Source: Macrostomum hystrix
Lineage: Eukaryota; Platyhelminthes; Macrostomidae
Direction: 5' to 3'
NCBI GenBank assembly: GCA_950097015.1
Contig: CATNEN010000001.1
Coordinates: forward strand, 23,179,501-23,243,500
Length of the DNA: 64,000 bases
The notes under the pieces are model-generated. The model was not told the origin of the DNA and ran no database searches. It saw only the letters and a program-made list of their open reading frames with translations. Shown here piece by piece: positions 20,936 to 31,730 of this stretch; within the stretch, counting starts at the first letter, position 1, and each line of letters opens with the position of its first letter. Position numbers and translations under genes: made by a program.

Positions 20936-23900
20936 TGATGTGGAGTGTGCTGCGGGAATCGAGTGGGAATGTGAGCCAGCATAATTTTTCCAATTTTTAG
21001 TAGCCAAATAATCGCGACCCACATAGCAGCTGGCCGCAGAACACAATCATTAATCTTAGGGCCAGGCTTGGGGCGGAGGTGAATTAAGTAGCCGCCGATT
21101 CCCCTTGCCTCGGATCTGTCTAGTCTCCTGTAGAAGTGACTGATCGCGGCTATAGCAATACTGTATGGACTAGTTTAGGTCATGATTCCCCTCCAAACCG
21201 CGATCAGATTGTAGGGATCACTCATGCGTCTAGAGTGAGCATTAATTCTTCATGTCCCCTTTCTTTACTGTAACCCGAGCCGAAGCTCGATTATGACCTT
21301 TCCCCCTTTAGATACATGTAACGACACTATAGGCAGGTCGGCGCCTGCGCTTCCCATTGTCCCGGCGGGATCACAATCATTGGCCGACTGCCGACAGACG
21401 CTCCTAGTGGGGCATCTGGCGATTCTCGCCGCCGCTTCGGTGGGCAATTGGGGTGGCATAATGCCGACCCGATTCCTCGCTGACAGGCTGGCGAGTATGT
21501 GGGTTGCTTTGATGGATGCGGGGTTGACGGAGCTGCAGGACTATTTAAGGAAGCGCGCTGCGCTGCCCCTAGGACAACCTCCCTTTTAACCTTCCTTTTA
21601 ACCTCCCTTCCTTTGAACCTTTTTCCCTGGCTTCCACAAGCCTTCCCTCCGAACCTTCCCTGGAGCAAACTTCCCCTGTCCGGTCCCGGAACTCGGTCCG
21701 TGGACTCTCCCCCTTTATTTGCCCATCCCTGCGAGAGCGACGGCCTGCAGCAAAGTCAGCCAGCATTCAGCTAAGTAACCCGCGCAGCGGACACTAATTG
21801 TTATCCCTAAGGGATTTATTATTTAGCTAGTGGGGCAAACGGGGCAAGGGCAGCATTCTAGCCTAGTAAACCATTTATAACTTGACTGCCATTATTAATA
21901 TTTAGGCCAATTTTATAATAACTAAACCTTTCCTTATCATGCTTTTCTCTTCTCTTTATTTTATCGCTAGACAGCCCTCGATCATGAGTGGCTAACTCAT
22001 TAGGGGGTGGGCTCTGGTGATGCCGAGCTGAAAGCTGCGGCAGGAAGACAACTGTGAGCGCGCATGAGAGTAATAAGGAGCTAGGGATTTGCGAGTAATA
22101 TGCGGGGCGTAGCATGTGTTCCTCTGCTAGGGGTGGGGAAATTCCTTGGCGGGTTTTTCCTCTCTTTCTGGCGGATCAAGGAGTGCGTGTCAACCTCCCT
22201 TGTCAATTAAGTCTTCCTTCTGTTCCCCGCCTCTCGCTGCCGCCGCCATGGGAGCGAGGGGTGTGATCTAATAACCATCGCTTGCATAATCACTCAGCCA
22301 GTGTTCTGCTTAACCTCTCCTGCCTCTGATTTCCTCATCTCACACAGATTCGGATTTGCTAGTTATTTAATGTGTAGGCTGCAATCTAATGTAAGGAATG
22401 TGCCTGATGTTTCATGAGTAGGATTCCGGCTATGTGTTTCTCATTCGAGTTCGGAGTACCACCTTTCTAGACCACTGTAGCGCAGTTTCAGGAATCCCCT
22501 GTTGAGGCGTGTCTCGATTCATTCTGGGGTCTTCGCCCTAGTCTAAAACGGAAGTTACAGAATGCCCTATTTTTCGGCTTGTCTGAGATCTGTGTGACAA
22601 ACTAGGAGCTGTGAACTCCGGGGACCCAAGTTCCCAAATGTCTGCGGTGGCAACGTAGGCGCATTGGGTGGTGGCGCTACCCTAGATCATTTTCCGCTTT
22701 GCCAATAGCCTTTCCGCATTTCTAAGACAAGAGCCTGGGCCGAATCGACCACTGCTACCGCTGTTAGGAGTCAGTTATGTACATGCTACTGATGACAGCA
22801 GGCTATCTAGCCCTGTCCTACCTGCTTGCGGGTAGTCCGAAATCTCTTTAGACTTTAGCCGGTTTCGAGCACTGCTTGGGGTAGGCACGGCAGTCATGCC
22901 TGTGGCCTATGGGTTGAGTGGGACTGGCCAGCCTGAGGCCGAGAGGACCACTCCCTGCATCCACTGTCTCTCCCTTCATCCCTCTTCCCGCGATAAATCG
23001 CGAGGCTTTGCGGTACGACTTCTAACTCTATCGCCATTCCCACACTCCCTTTCTCTCTTGAGGACAGGTCATCGGATTGCAAAACCCGCACCCACTTCAA
23101 ATGGTGGCATCGGGGTGGGATCTAGAAAGGGCGCGAAACGAACTTGAATTTCAATTGTTAGTTTAGCGCCGCAGATTTCTGTGGTAGCTTGCCGAAAGGG
23201 CTCCTTCTAGATTTCATTTTCCGTATGCCGAAATCTTATCTCTAAATAGTGAACCTCAGTTCTAGTGACTGTCAATTAATTTTCAAACAGTCGCAATTTG
23301 CTTTCAATTTAATTTAGGCGTTTGTTAGAGTTTCCAAAATTCTGATTAGTGACTTTCTACTATGAGTAGGCTGTGTGAGCGGACTTCATGCTAGAGTGTC
23401 TTCGGGTTAGGTGGCTGCTGCAGGAGTCAGGGACTGTCTGTGGGGTTTTCCCGCGTGACTGATCTGGGAGGGGCCATTCTTAACGAGGGACCGGGCAACG
23501 CCTTTCGGCCTTCTAACCGAGCGAGGGGAGCCCCCGGCAATGCAGCCGGGAATCGATGACTCGCCGAGCACCGGGGATTGGTTCTCTTGGGCAGCATGCA
23601 GGCCTGCTTACGTGTACCTGATTTTGAAAGTGTCACATAACTTTGACCAAGTCTGACTTTGGTGGGGAACAGTTAGGGAGGTGGGACTTTGAGGGAGGTC
23701 TAGCGACCCCCGTGCCCGCCTCTCGAAGCTGCCTACTTCAAGTATGGGCTAGAATTCGGTCGGCACGTTTTTCTAAGAGATTCTCTGGGGGGTTTTCTAA
23801 ATGGGGTAGCCAGGCTTTAGCCATGGACTCCTACCCGAGCGAGATCCCAGGTATATCCCCCCTGGGCTTCCCAGTCTCGTAAATCGCGAGGGGGGCCCCC

Positions 23901-24419
23901 GGCAATGCAGCCGGGAATCGATGACTCCCTGAACGAGTCGGGGATTATCCCTTCTCTGAGTATCTTATTGAGGCGTGTACTTTCCAAGGTAGGGTGATAG
24001 GCTGTTGCAGGCGCAAGCTTGCAGTAGTACTGACCCCGCCGTACCTATAGTGCAACAGTCCGCTATAGGGGTGCAGAACGAGTGCTAAGCTAAAACCTAG
24101 ACTTCTATGTCCCAAACTTAAGTGCGCGCAAACAGTTGTCGGTAGCCAAGGCTGGAAGCAAAGCTAGCCAGGGCCCTGGGCCCTTTTTCTCTCTCATTGA
24201 TCTTTGATCCTTTTGCGGTAGGGTTGCTTGCTAGGAGTAGGGAATTCGCCGCATCATTAATCAGGGCTGGACTTGACAGCTCAGGCTCGTTTCTTTTCCC
24301 CCCTGCACGATCTCCAGTCGTGATCTGTGTTTTCCTTTTCCTCCCCTCCCCCATTGTTGCATTAGCGACAGACCCCCCCTTTTTCATTCGCAAAACCCTC
24401 ATTCCTCTTTTGGTCGAAA
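20936..24419 (+). other. no gene; probable 5' leader/LTR region of the gag-pro element
   Basis: About 3.5 kb with no convincing coding frame, GC richer than its surroundings. It holds pyrimidine-rich tracts (about 21,580-21,670) and a duplicated hairpin motif (23,521 and 23,886, listed separately). I could not find a pair of LTRs or a primer site, so the element's left boundary is not defined. Confidence 0.45.
23521..23945 (+). repeat. two copies of a hairpin-forming motif, 365 bp apart
   Basis: Copy 1 at 23,521-23,580 and copy 2 at 23,886-23,945. Both contain CCCGGC-AATGCA-GCCGGG, a 6-bp perfect stem with a 6-base loop, followed by aatcgatgactc and a second GC-rich foldback ending cggggatt. 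Conservation of stem and flank in both copies of a noncoding leader suggests an RNA or packaging element, but that is inference. Confidence 0.7.
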
Positions 24420-25478
24420 ATGTCCGACCAGGAGGGTGAGGTGGTGGAAGTGGTTGGAGTCAACCGCCCACCCAGAGGCCGCGCCGCAGCTGCGGCGCGC
24501 GCCGAACCCCCAGCGGCTGCTGCAGCACAGCAAGCCGACCCTGTGGAGCGCCTAGCGCTGCTTTTAGAGCGGCTAGAGGTGCGACGACCCCGGAACCACC
24601 GGGTCAAGGTCGCTATCGAGCCCTTCGAGTCCCGAAAAGACTCCTTCCCCCTCTGGCTGCGCCGTTTCAGCCTGAAGCTGGAGGCGGAGGGTGTAGAATC
24701 CGAGGAAGAAAAAGTCCTCACCCTTCTCGCTCACTTGAGTGGCGAGCCCCTCACCGAGGCGTTAGGGTTGCCCCGCCGGGTGACCTACGTTAGATTTGTG
24801 CAGGACCTTACTGAAGTCCTCAGTGGCGCCTGCACCCCCTACGCCCGATTACTGAGTGGGCGCAATTTGAAGCAAGGGCGGGATGAGACATACCCCGCCT
24901 TTGCCGACAGATTAAGAACAGCGGCCCTGCAGGCCACCCCCAATGGCCATGGCGTGCACTTTGAGCGCGCCCTGTTGGCCTCATTCATGGAGGGAATCGT
25001 GGCCCCAGCGGAAGTTTTGGCACCCATCATGCGGATGGAGTTCGCCACGGCGGAGGCTGCCGCAGACGAACTGCGTGCTGGTACCCAGGCCCATGAAATG
25101 GCGGTTGAGCGGGATCCTCGCCGGCGGGTGCGCCAAATTAGAGCAGAGCCCGACGACGAGCATGCCCAGTCGGAGCCGCTGCACAAGCTAACGGAGGAGT
25201 TGGCCAAAGTAACTCGGCAGCTAGCTGAGGTTTCTCAGCAGCTGCGGGATACGCGGCCCAACCTCATTCCCCCTCTTTGCCCGCACCCAACCGGGCACCA
25301 GTGGTTCCCCAAACGTGTCGAGCACGGGGCCGCTAAGGAGGCAAACCCCAAGTCGGAAAAGGGAAATGGGAACGGGGCCGCCAATTGGAGGCAGTCCCAC
25401 GGCTCCGAGACCCAGCCCGCAGCCCGACAATCGGAGCGACGGCAGCTGCTGCCTCCGACCGCCGAGAAGTCCGAGTGA
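24420..25478 (+). CDS. gag: retroelement gag (352 aa), gag-pro element
   Basis: A 352-residue protein starting at the ATG at 24420. The N-terminus is Ala/Arg/Pro rich. A capsid-like core follows at about residues 60-250 (VAIEPFESRKDSFPLWLRRF, then LLAHLSGEPLTEALGLP and FADRLRTAALQA), which is the fold pattern of LTR-retrotransposon gag. A coiled stretch (KLTEELAKVTRQLAEVSQQL) occurs near residue 262. No CCHC knuckle is visible, unusual for gag. It would form the particle shell. The following protease is in the -1 frame and a slippery heptamer lies at 25,361-25,367. No inactivating lesion. Confidence 0.8.
   Translation: MSDQEGEVVEVVGVNRPPRGRAAAAARAEPPAAAAAQQADPVERLALLLERLEVRRPRNHRVKVAIEPFESRKDSFPLWLRRFSLKLEAEGVESEEEKVLTLLAHLSGEPLTEALGLPRRVTYVRFVQDLTEVLSGACTPYARLLSGRNLKQGRDETYPAFADRLRTAALQATPNGHGVHFERALLASFMEGIVAPAEVLAPIMRMEFATAEAAADELRAGTQAHEMAVERDPRRRVRQIRAEPDDEHAQSEPLHKLTEELAKVTRQLAEVSQQLRDTRPNLIPPLCPHPTGHQWFPKRVEHGAAKEANPKSEKGNGNGAANWRQSHGSETQPAARQSERRQLLPPTAEKSE
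25361..25367 (+). promoter_or_regulatory. -1 frameshift slippery site G GGA AAT
   Basis: Gag codons here read AAG GGA AAT, so G GGA AAT is aligned as X XXY YYZ. The -1 frame is open from this point through the protease. This is the same class of signal as at 2,612 and 35,179. Confidence 0.65.
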
Positions 25479-25909
25479 ATTCACTCGGCCGAGTCCCCAC
25501 CCGAGTGCGAACCCGCCCCAATCGCTCTGAGCGGCTTAGTGAGGTGTGGGTCACCTTGGAGTTGGACGGAGCACCCCTTGACCTCCTGATCGACACTGGG
25601 TCAATGGTGAATGTGCTCCCGGGCTCGTTGTCATCCATCATCTCCCATCATCATTTCGACCCCCCTCAATTCTCTCTAGTTGCGTATAATGGCACCCCTA
25701 TTGTTGCACTCGCGCAAGTCAGAATCAAATTACAGGTTGGCGCCGAAGCACTGGATACGCTATTCCTTGTGGTCGAGGGCGACTGCTCTCCCCTGCTAGG
25801 CGCTTCCTGGTTGGCTCACCATCACGCCATTCTCGATTTCGATTCGCGAAACCTAATTGTCTATAGCCAGTCTATTCCCTTCTCGCTCAGGCGGAAGCCT
25901 GCCTTTTAG
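25361..25909 (+). CDS. retropepsin-type aspartic protease, -1 frame of gag
   Basis: The open frame from the slippery site to 25,909 encodes an aspartic protease. It has a hydrophobic strand before the active site (LDLLIDTGSMVNVLPG, containing the catalytic DTGS) and a later LLGASWLAHHHAIL strand, matching the second conserved retropepsin region. It would cut the gag-pro polyprotein. The frame stops right after the domain, and no reverse transcriptase, RNase H or integrase motif follows in any frame up to 28 kb. The element thus seems to end its pol at the protease. Confidence 0.82.
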   Translation, partial: GKWERGRQLEAVPRLRDPARSPTIGATAAAASDRREVRVNSLGRVPTRVRTRPNRSERLSEVWVTLELDGAPLDLLIDTGSMVNVLPGSLSSIISHHHFDPPQFSLVAYNGTPIVALAQVRIKLQVGAEALDTLFLVVEGDCSPLLGASWLAHHHAILDFDSRNLIVYSQSIPFSLRRKPAF

Positions 25910-26058
25910 GGCTGAGGAACTTCCCCCCTCCCCATTTTTCCCCCCTCCCCTTCTCTTCCCCCCCTTCTCCCCCCCTGGTACTATTTAGAGGGAGAGTCGC
26001 GCGTGGGGGAGACATTCGTTTCATTCTTAGGATAGGTATTTCATTTCTAGCGGAAGAC
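25910..26058 (+). other. polypyrimidine tract between protease and ORF3
   Basis: Long C/T runs (ccccctccccttctcttccc) and a short tail. It could act as a splice acceptor tract for a spliced ORF3 message, but no AG choice is decisive. Confidence 0.4.
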
Positions 26059-26640
26059 ATGGCAAGCTTTGGCACCGTCCTGGCGTGGTGGCTAGAAGTG
26101 GCCGCCACGGACTATCGCCGCGAACTGGCAGGGAAGAGGACCTGGCTGATGGTCCGCCTGTGGCTGTTACCCATGTTAGGACGAGCGGCCCAAGCAGGCG
26201 TTGACCTCGCCCTTGCCTGCCAGCTGGCAGAGTCTAGGTGGCTGGCCCAGGCGTGGTGCGAGGAGCGGGACCCTCTGCCGCCTAGGGGAGAAGACGAGGC
26301 AAACCTCCCTTGGAACCTGCGGTGGATGGAGTACAGCCCGCCAGAGGATTGGAGCCTTACCATCCCCGATGAGCTCGCCTCCTGGCTGCAAGCCAAGAGG
26401 ATCCCAGGACAGGAAGAGTTGGAGCACCAGCTGGTCATGCGCCGGATTGGGATGCCAGAGGTCACCCTGCGGTCAGCGGCAGACCCGGATTGGCGTGAGT
26501 GGCTCCACGGACATCGCATCGCCGAAGAGCCACCGCCCGGGGACAGCACGCTCGGTCGCATGGTGAGAGAGATGGAAGGCGAAGAAGCTAGCGAGGGACC
26601 GGCGGAAAGCACGCCCATTAAGGAGGAGGCCGAAGAATAG
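26059..26640 (+). CDS. unrecognised 193-aa acidic protein of the gag-pro element
   Basis: Intact 193-residue frame with an ATG at 26059, 149 bases after the protease stop. The N-terminus is Trp/Leu rich and amphipathic (VLAWWLEVAATDYRREL, then TWLMVRLWLLPMLGRAAQAG) without a clear signal peptide. The middle has a Trp pattern (PWNLRWMEYSPPEDWSL, DPDWREWLHGHRI), and the C-terminal 30 residues are Glu/Pro rich. The GC content and position match the gag and protease, so it is probably part of the same element. I do not recognise a family, and it is not a typical Env or integrase. Confidence 0.55.
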   Translation: MASFGTVLAWWLEVAATDYRRELAGKRTWLMVRLWLLPMLGRAAQAGVDLALACQLAESRWLAQAWCEERDPLPPRGEDEANLPWNLRWMEYSPPEDWSLTIPDELASWLQAKRIPGQEELEHQLVMRRIGMPEVTLRSAADPDWREWLHGHRIAEEPPPGDSTLGRMVREMEGEEASEGPAESTPIKEEAEE

Positions 26641-26849
26641 GAAAGCGCAAGGTAGGATCAATTGAGGTGGTGACCGCAGAATTGTAGGAACAGGACCACT
26701 ATCCGTTAGGCCCCTGTCCCCTGTTCCCCCTTTGTCCTTTTCCTTTTTCTTCTCCCCTTTAATAATCATTCGCACTCTGCACCGTTTGTTCTTTTCTTCC
26801 TATTGTGCATGTTTTCCCTTTTCATCTAAAGCCGCCTTGGCAAAAATCT

Positions 26850-27530
26850 CACACAAAAACTCTTATAAATTTAGTCAAAATCACAAAAATACACTTAGTG
26901 GGGCGAAATTCCCCGGATACTTTTTTCACATGAGATGCTTATCTAATTGTAGCAAACTAGGGTATGCACCTTCTTTTCTCAAAGAGCATTTTACTTTTAA
27001 TCGCACCACATCATGCATGGCACCTCTGCCTTATCTCGCTTCATATTGGTGGGTCTGTGGGAGTTCAATTTAGGACAACTTCTAAATTAGAAGGGACACC
27101 AACCCGCTAAAGTGAGCGGGGTGGTATGCCTTGGGAAATTCTATGCTTCTTAAAGGGAGGGAAGGCGGTTCAAATCAAAAAGGCCATCTCGGCGCCAAAA
27201 CCTCTTAAAAACTTATATAAACTAATCAAAATCCAAAAACATACTTAGTGGGGTGAAATTCCCCTTCGTAAGAATTTTCGCATAAAACATTGTTGTATTA
27301 ACTGCCGCAAACCAGGGTTCGCACCTACCTTTCGCAAACTTGCTTATCTTACATGTTCTCTATGCTTGGTTTCGGGAGTTTAGCTATACCGGCTTCTATT
27401 TAGGGGGTATACCAACCCGCTAAAGTGAGCGGGGTGGTATGTTTCGGGAGTTTTTCTTAATGTTTGTTTAAAGAGTGGGCGGTTGTAAATCAAGAGGCCG
27501 GTAGGGTCAGGTTCGAATTCTAGGGGGAAA
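26850..27530 (+). repeat. diverged tandem duplication carrying two conserved hairpins
   Basis: Copy 1 about 26,850-27,170 and copy 2 about 27,195-27,510 share cttagtggggYgaaattcccc and accaacccgctaaagtgagc. Each copy has a GGGG...CCCC foldback (26,899-26,913; 27,250-27,264) and a CCCGCT-AAAGTG-AGCGGG foldback (27,103-27,120; 27,416-27,433). Sequence between the hairpins has diverged while the hairpins persist. This may be 3' untranslated or LTR sequence of the gag-pro element. Confidence 0.7.
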
Positions 27531-27989
27531 ACAATCTGGCGGTTTCAATGAACGACAGATTTCAAAATGATAATTTTTCCTTTGTTAGGATTAGAAAGGT
27601 CAGAAAAAAACATTACTTGGGAGCTAGAAGTTAGCGGCTGGGAATTCAAATCTAGGTACCTGGAGGGGTAGAATAGTAATAAATCGTATGAATTAAGGTT
27701 CCAGACGTTTCAAAAACTCATTAACAGTCTATCAGTTAGTTTTTTTTGGTTACTAGGCGGTTGTAAAACTTGAGCAGTAATGTTTCATCGAGGAAAGAAG
27801 ACGGGTAAAGATAGTGAGTTCTATTTTGCATATTCAAACGGTGGCACGGAAGCAAATCATATCCCTTAGCACGTTATTTTTATTTACAGAAAGAAACAAA
27901 AAAAGGGTTTTCAAATTAGCACCAGGTAAATAGTCCGAGTGAGTGCAGAGGCCGAGCAGGCGCCGATGAGTAGCTCAAAATAGCCATAA
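27531..27989 (+). other. no gene seen
   Basis: AT-rich stretch with multiple stops in all frames and no repeats that I can match elsewhere in the window. Confidence 0.5.
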
Positions 27990-28481
27990 GGTGATGGCCA
28001 CGATCACCACCTCTCGGGTCGTGCGGCTGTCCTGAAATTACGCGAATCAGGTTCGCGGCGTGTAGCAGAACTTCACAAACTTGCTACAGAAGAAAAGCAT
28101 CCACTCCAATACATGGAACTTGAGTTCGCTGCTAGTCAGCTATCTATCCTGGTTGAGATGTACAAGGATATCGGCGAGGTACAAATTACATCAGCAACTA
28201 GCCAAGAGACGAGTGCGTCAACAAAACTTCCCGCAGAACAGCAGCAGCAGGAAGAGCGCTGCAACTCTTCTGAAGGTGCTCCTAAAAGTCCTAAACCTAC
28301 GCCAGAAACTCATCGAGTTCCAGCTAAAATCTGTCGAAACCCATTACCATTTGTGATTCCTCCAAGAGTCCCTTATTGCGTCAAACCCTTACCGCCTATT
28401 GTCTTGCGTAAATCTGCTACCAACTTGACCCGATATAACCCGAAAATTCCCACCTCGTCTCCCATAAAATTTGCTACCTGA
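27990..28481 (+). CDS. unrecognised ORF upstream of segment B
   Basis: The frame is open from just after a TAA at 27,987-27,989 to the stop at 28,479-28,481; the first ATG is at 28113. The protein begins as a charged helical region (LRESGSRRVAELHKLATEEK, then MELEFAASQLSILVEMYKDI). It becomes Ser/Pro/Gln rich and ends in a basic proline-rich part (RNPLPFVIPPRVPYCVKPLP). The upstream open part could be exonic. I do not recognise it. It occupies the position held by the KDZ transposase in segment A, 76 bases before the shared block. Confidence 0.4.
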   Translation, partial: GDGHDHHLSGRAAVLKLRESGSRRVAELHKLATEEKHPLQYMELEFAASQLSILVEMYKDIGEVQITSATSQETSASTKLPAEQQQQEERCNSSEGAPKSPKPTPETHRVPAKICRNPLPFVIPPRVPYCVKPLPPIVLRKSATNLTRYNPKIPTSSPIKFAT

Positions 28482-28588
28482 GGTCTTCCTGTTGGAACAA
28501 AATACCATACCACCCCTATCCCATGGAAAAATTGGTATATCGACAGAGCCAATTACAGCAAGTCACTCTGCACCTACTTTTGTGTGGG

Positions 28589-28860
28589 TGCTGTGAAGCG
28601 TTAAGTTTAAGAGCGCTAAAATTAATACCAGTAAGCCCAAAATTTGGACACATATTTCTTTCAACTAGCAAATTTTTTGCAGGTCACTTTGCACATGCAA
28701 TACAATGTGCTGTGAAGCGTTAAGTTTAAGAGCGCTAAAATTAATACCAGTAAGCCCAAAGTTTGGACACATATTTCTTTCAACTAGCAAAATTATACAG
28801 GTCACTTTGCACATGCAATTCAATGTGCTGTGAAGCGCTACATTTTAAAGCGCTATGAGC
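28589..28860 (+). repeat. tandem repeat, unit about 119 bp, about 2.3 copies (B)
   Basis: Same unit as at 12,725 (gctgtgaagcgttaagttta...), with small differences such as aaattttttgcag versus aaatttttacag and a short deletion before cagctat-type sequence at the end. Confidence 0.85.
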
Positions 28861-29373
28861 CCATGTGTCAGCCTTCTCGCGGCGGACTCGTTGAGCGCGA
28901 ATAAAATCTGCTAATTACCGTGCGCTGCCAATCTTACCGTGCATGTTTGCACTATCCAGCGGACTGGCAGTGTACTTACGTTAGCTGTTTTTATTCGTGG
29001 GACTAATGACACTATTAAATTCGTTCATTTATCAGCTTTTCCGTTCAATTCCGTTTTATTATTATTATATAGCTCACAGTTTCATTGTCTGTCAAATAAA
29101 TGGAGGGGCTCCTAAACAGTGTTTCGCGTTTTCGTTTTTTAATTGCTTGTTTTTTAGATGCGCTTTCTTTCTGCTCATTAGTTGGCTGTGCAGGGAACAA
29201 CTAGGACAAATGGAGATACATGTGCATTTGAGAATAGACTGCCTGCTTTATACAATTATATGCATGGCAGATCAATGTCCTTATTAGCGTTTATATATTA
29301 GCGTTCACGCCTTCATTTAGGGTCTAGCTTTAATTGTCAACGTTTCAAACTTCAATCTCGAATAAATTTCAGG

Positions 29374-30054
29374 CCAGCATCACTTCCATTGAAAGTTGAT
29401 GACACCTCCCAACATTCACGCCGCGATTACGTGTCTTCAGTGCCACTGGAGTGGCAGGGCATCAGGTTTTAAACAGCATTGCCGCCGAGCTCATCCGGAC
29501 CTATCTGAAAAGCGAATCGACGCCAACCTTCGCTACTGTCGCCTACAAAATAAGCTGAAGTTGTCTCCTATTTTTATCTCTGTCCATATTGCTCTACTAT
29601 CATTTCGGGATACGATACGCACATGCTCATTCACAATCGCGGGAGAAGAGGAGGCGATAGAATCATCATCACGACTGAGGACTTCAAAGCTGCTAACCTT
29701 GCTGCATTAAGTTTCATTGACGAGCTGCGCAACATCGCTGTTGGTGGTAAAACTTGCGGTACTCCTGCCAACGAAATATCGCCGGCTCTTCCAGCAGCTG
29801 GTCAACCTACCAGTGCTCATTCAGTTGATTTAAATCCACAGGTGCCTGGGGCCCAAGACTACAGTTGTAATCAACGCTCCGCTGCAGCTTTAAGCTACAA
29901 TTCTGATGTCAACATGATGACGTGCGCGAGCATTCAACACAATGGAAATGACGATCCATTCAATTATTTGTCGGTGCTTTTTTCAATTTTCAATTCCCTC
30001 CAGTCGTCCAAGGCGTTTTGTTGTTATGCGAACTCGGCCAATCTGACTTCATAA
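29374..30054 (+). CDS. C2H2-type zinc-finger ORF fragments (B copy)
   Basis: Second copy of the zinc-finger ORFs at 13,518-14,198, offset 15,856 bp. I see one coding change between them (AAA to AAC, Lys to Asn, at 13,878 versus 29,734) and otherwise identical translations. Same splice-like acceptor upstream and same single C2H2 finger. Function unknown. Confidence 0.4.
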
Positions 30055-30205
30055 TTGCTTCATATGCGTTCATATGCATACAAGTGTCAATGCTCATATG
30101 CGTGTGTACACCTTTCGTGTCTGCTTGCCTGCAATCCTACTTGTGCATGTATTTGACTTACCTATAGTCATTACACTTAGCTAGAGTAATTTAGCCCAGG
30201 TGTGG

Positions 30206-31383
30206 CAACAATGGTCAGGGGAGAGCTAGAGTCAAACTGTTCAGAATATGTTCCGATGACTAAATTATTCAGTTTTCCCTGGTAATCATGCAATTTCTTG
30301 GATGGTCAGAGGAGAGCTAGAGTCAAACTGTTCAGAATATGTTCCGATGACTAAATTATTCAGTTTTCCCTGGTAGTCATGCAATTTCTTGGATGGTCAG
30401 AGGAGAGCTAGAGTCAAACTGTTCAGAATATGTTCCGATGACTAAATTATTCAGTTTTCCCTGGTTATCATGCAATTTCTTGGATGGTCAGAGGAGAGCT
30501 AGAGTCAAACTGTTCAGAATATGTTCCGATGACTAAATTATTCAGTTTTCCCTGGTAATCATGCAATTTCTTGGATGGTCAGAGGAGAGCTAGAGTCAAA
30601 CTGTTCAGAATATGTTCCGATGACTAAATTATTCAGTTTTCCCTGGTAGTCATGCAATTTCTTGGATGGTCAGAGGAGAGCTAGAGTCAAACTGTTCAGA
30701 ATATGTTCCGATGACTAAATTATTCAGTTTTCCCTGGTAATCATGCAATTTCTTGGATGGTCAGAGGAGAGCTAGAGTCAAACTGTTCAGAATATGTTCC
30801 GATGACTAAATTATTCAGTTTTCCCTGGTAATCATGCAATTTCTTGGATGGTCAGAGGAGAGCTAGAGTCAAACTGTTCAGAATATGTTCCGATGACTAA
30901 ATTATTCAGTTTTCCCTGGTAATCATGCAATTTCTTGGATGGTCAGAGGAGAGCTAGAGTCAAACTGTTCAGAATATGTTCCGATGACTAAATTATTCAG
31001 TTTTCCCTGGTAGTCATGCAATTTCTTGGATGGTCAGAGGAGAGCTAGAGTCAAACTGTTCAGAATATGTTCCGATGACTAAATTATTCAGTTTTCCCTG
31101 GTAGTCATGCAATTTCTTGGATCGTCAGAGGAGAGCTAGAGTTAAACTGTTCAGAATATGTTCCGATGACTAAATTATTCAGTTTTCCCTGGTAGTCATG
31201 CAATTTCTTGGATGGTCAGAGGAGAGCTAGAGTCAAACTGTTCAGAATATGTTCCGATGACTAAATTATTCAGTTTTCCCTGGTAGTCATGCAATTTCTT
31301 GGATGGTCAGAGGAGAGCTAGAGTCAAACTGTTCAGAATATGTTCCGATGACTAAATTATTCAGTTTTCCCTGGTAGTCATGC
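30206..31383 (+). repeat. 91-bp minisatellite, about 13 copies (B)
   Basis: Near-identical units (ggtcagaggagagctagagt start), differing mainly at one position in tggtaatcatg/tggtagtcatg. Segment A has about 2.6 units at the same place. Confidence 0.95.
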
Positions 31384-31730
31384 AGCGGAGTGAGAGGAGA
31401 GAGTTCTGAAGTTCTAAACGCGTTTGACAATGATAAAATCTCAAACTCTAATTCCTGCTTTCTTTATGCTCACTGTGCATGCACTGTATGTGTTTTTACG
31501 TGAGGGTCTGTACTTTGTTCAATTAATGTTTCTGTCTAACTAGGACTTTTCACCAATTCTTTTCCGTGTCAAACTTCAGGGAAAGTACATAAGCTAATTT
31601 ATCAAAAATATCAGCGCATCTCATTCGCAAAAATTGTGCCGCACAGGCACGGCATAGGTGACCTGCTGCAAGGTATACTGACTAAAATTACTATTATGTT
31701 ATTATTATTACTTCTTTCTTGGAATCACAG

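Noticed and set aside
22894-23882. Small ORFs on both strands in the leader of the gag-pro element
   Set aside because: Proline/serine/arginine-rich, overlapping on opposite strands, no domain and no support from a second copy.
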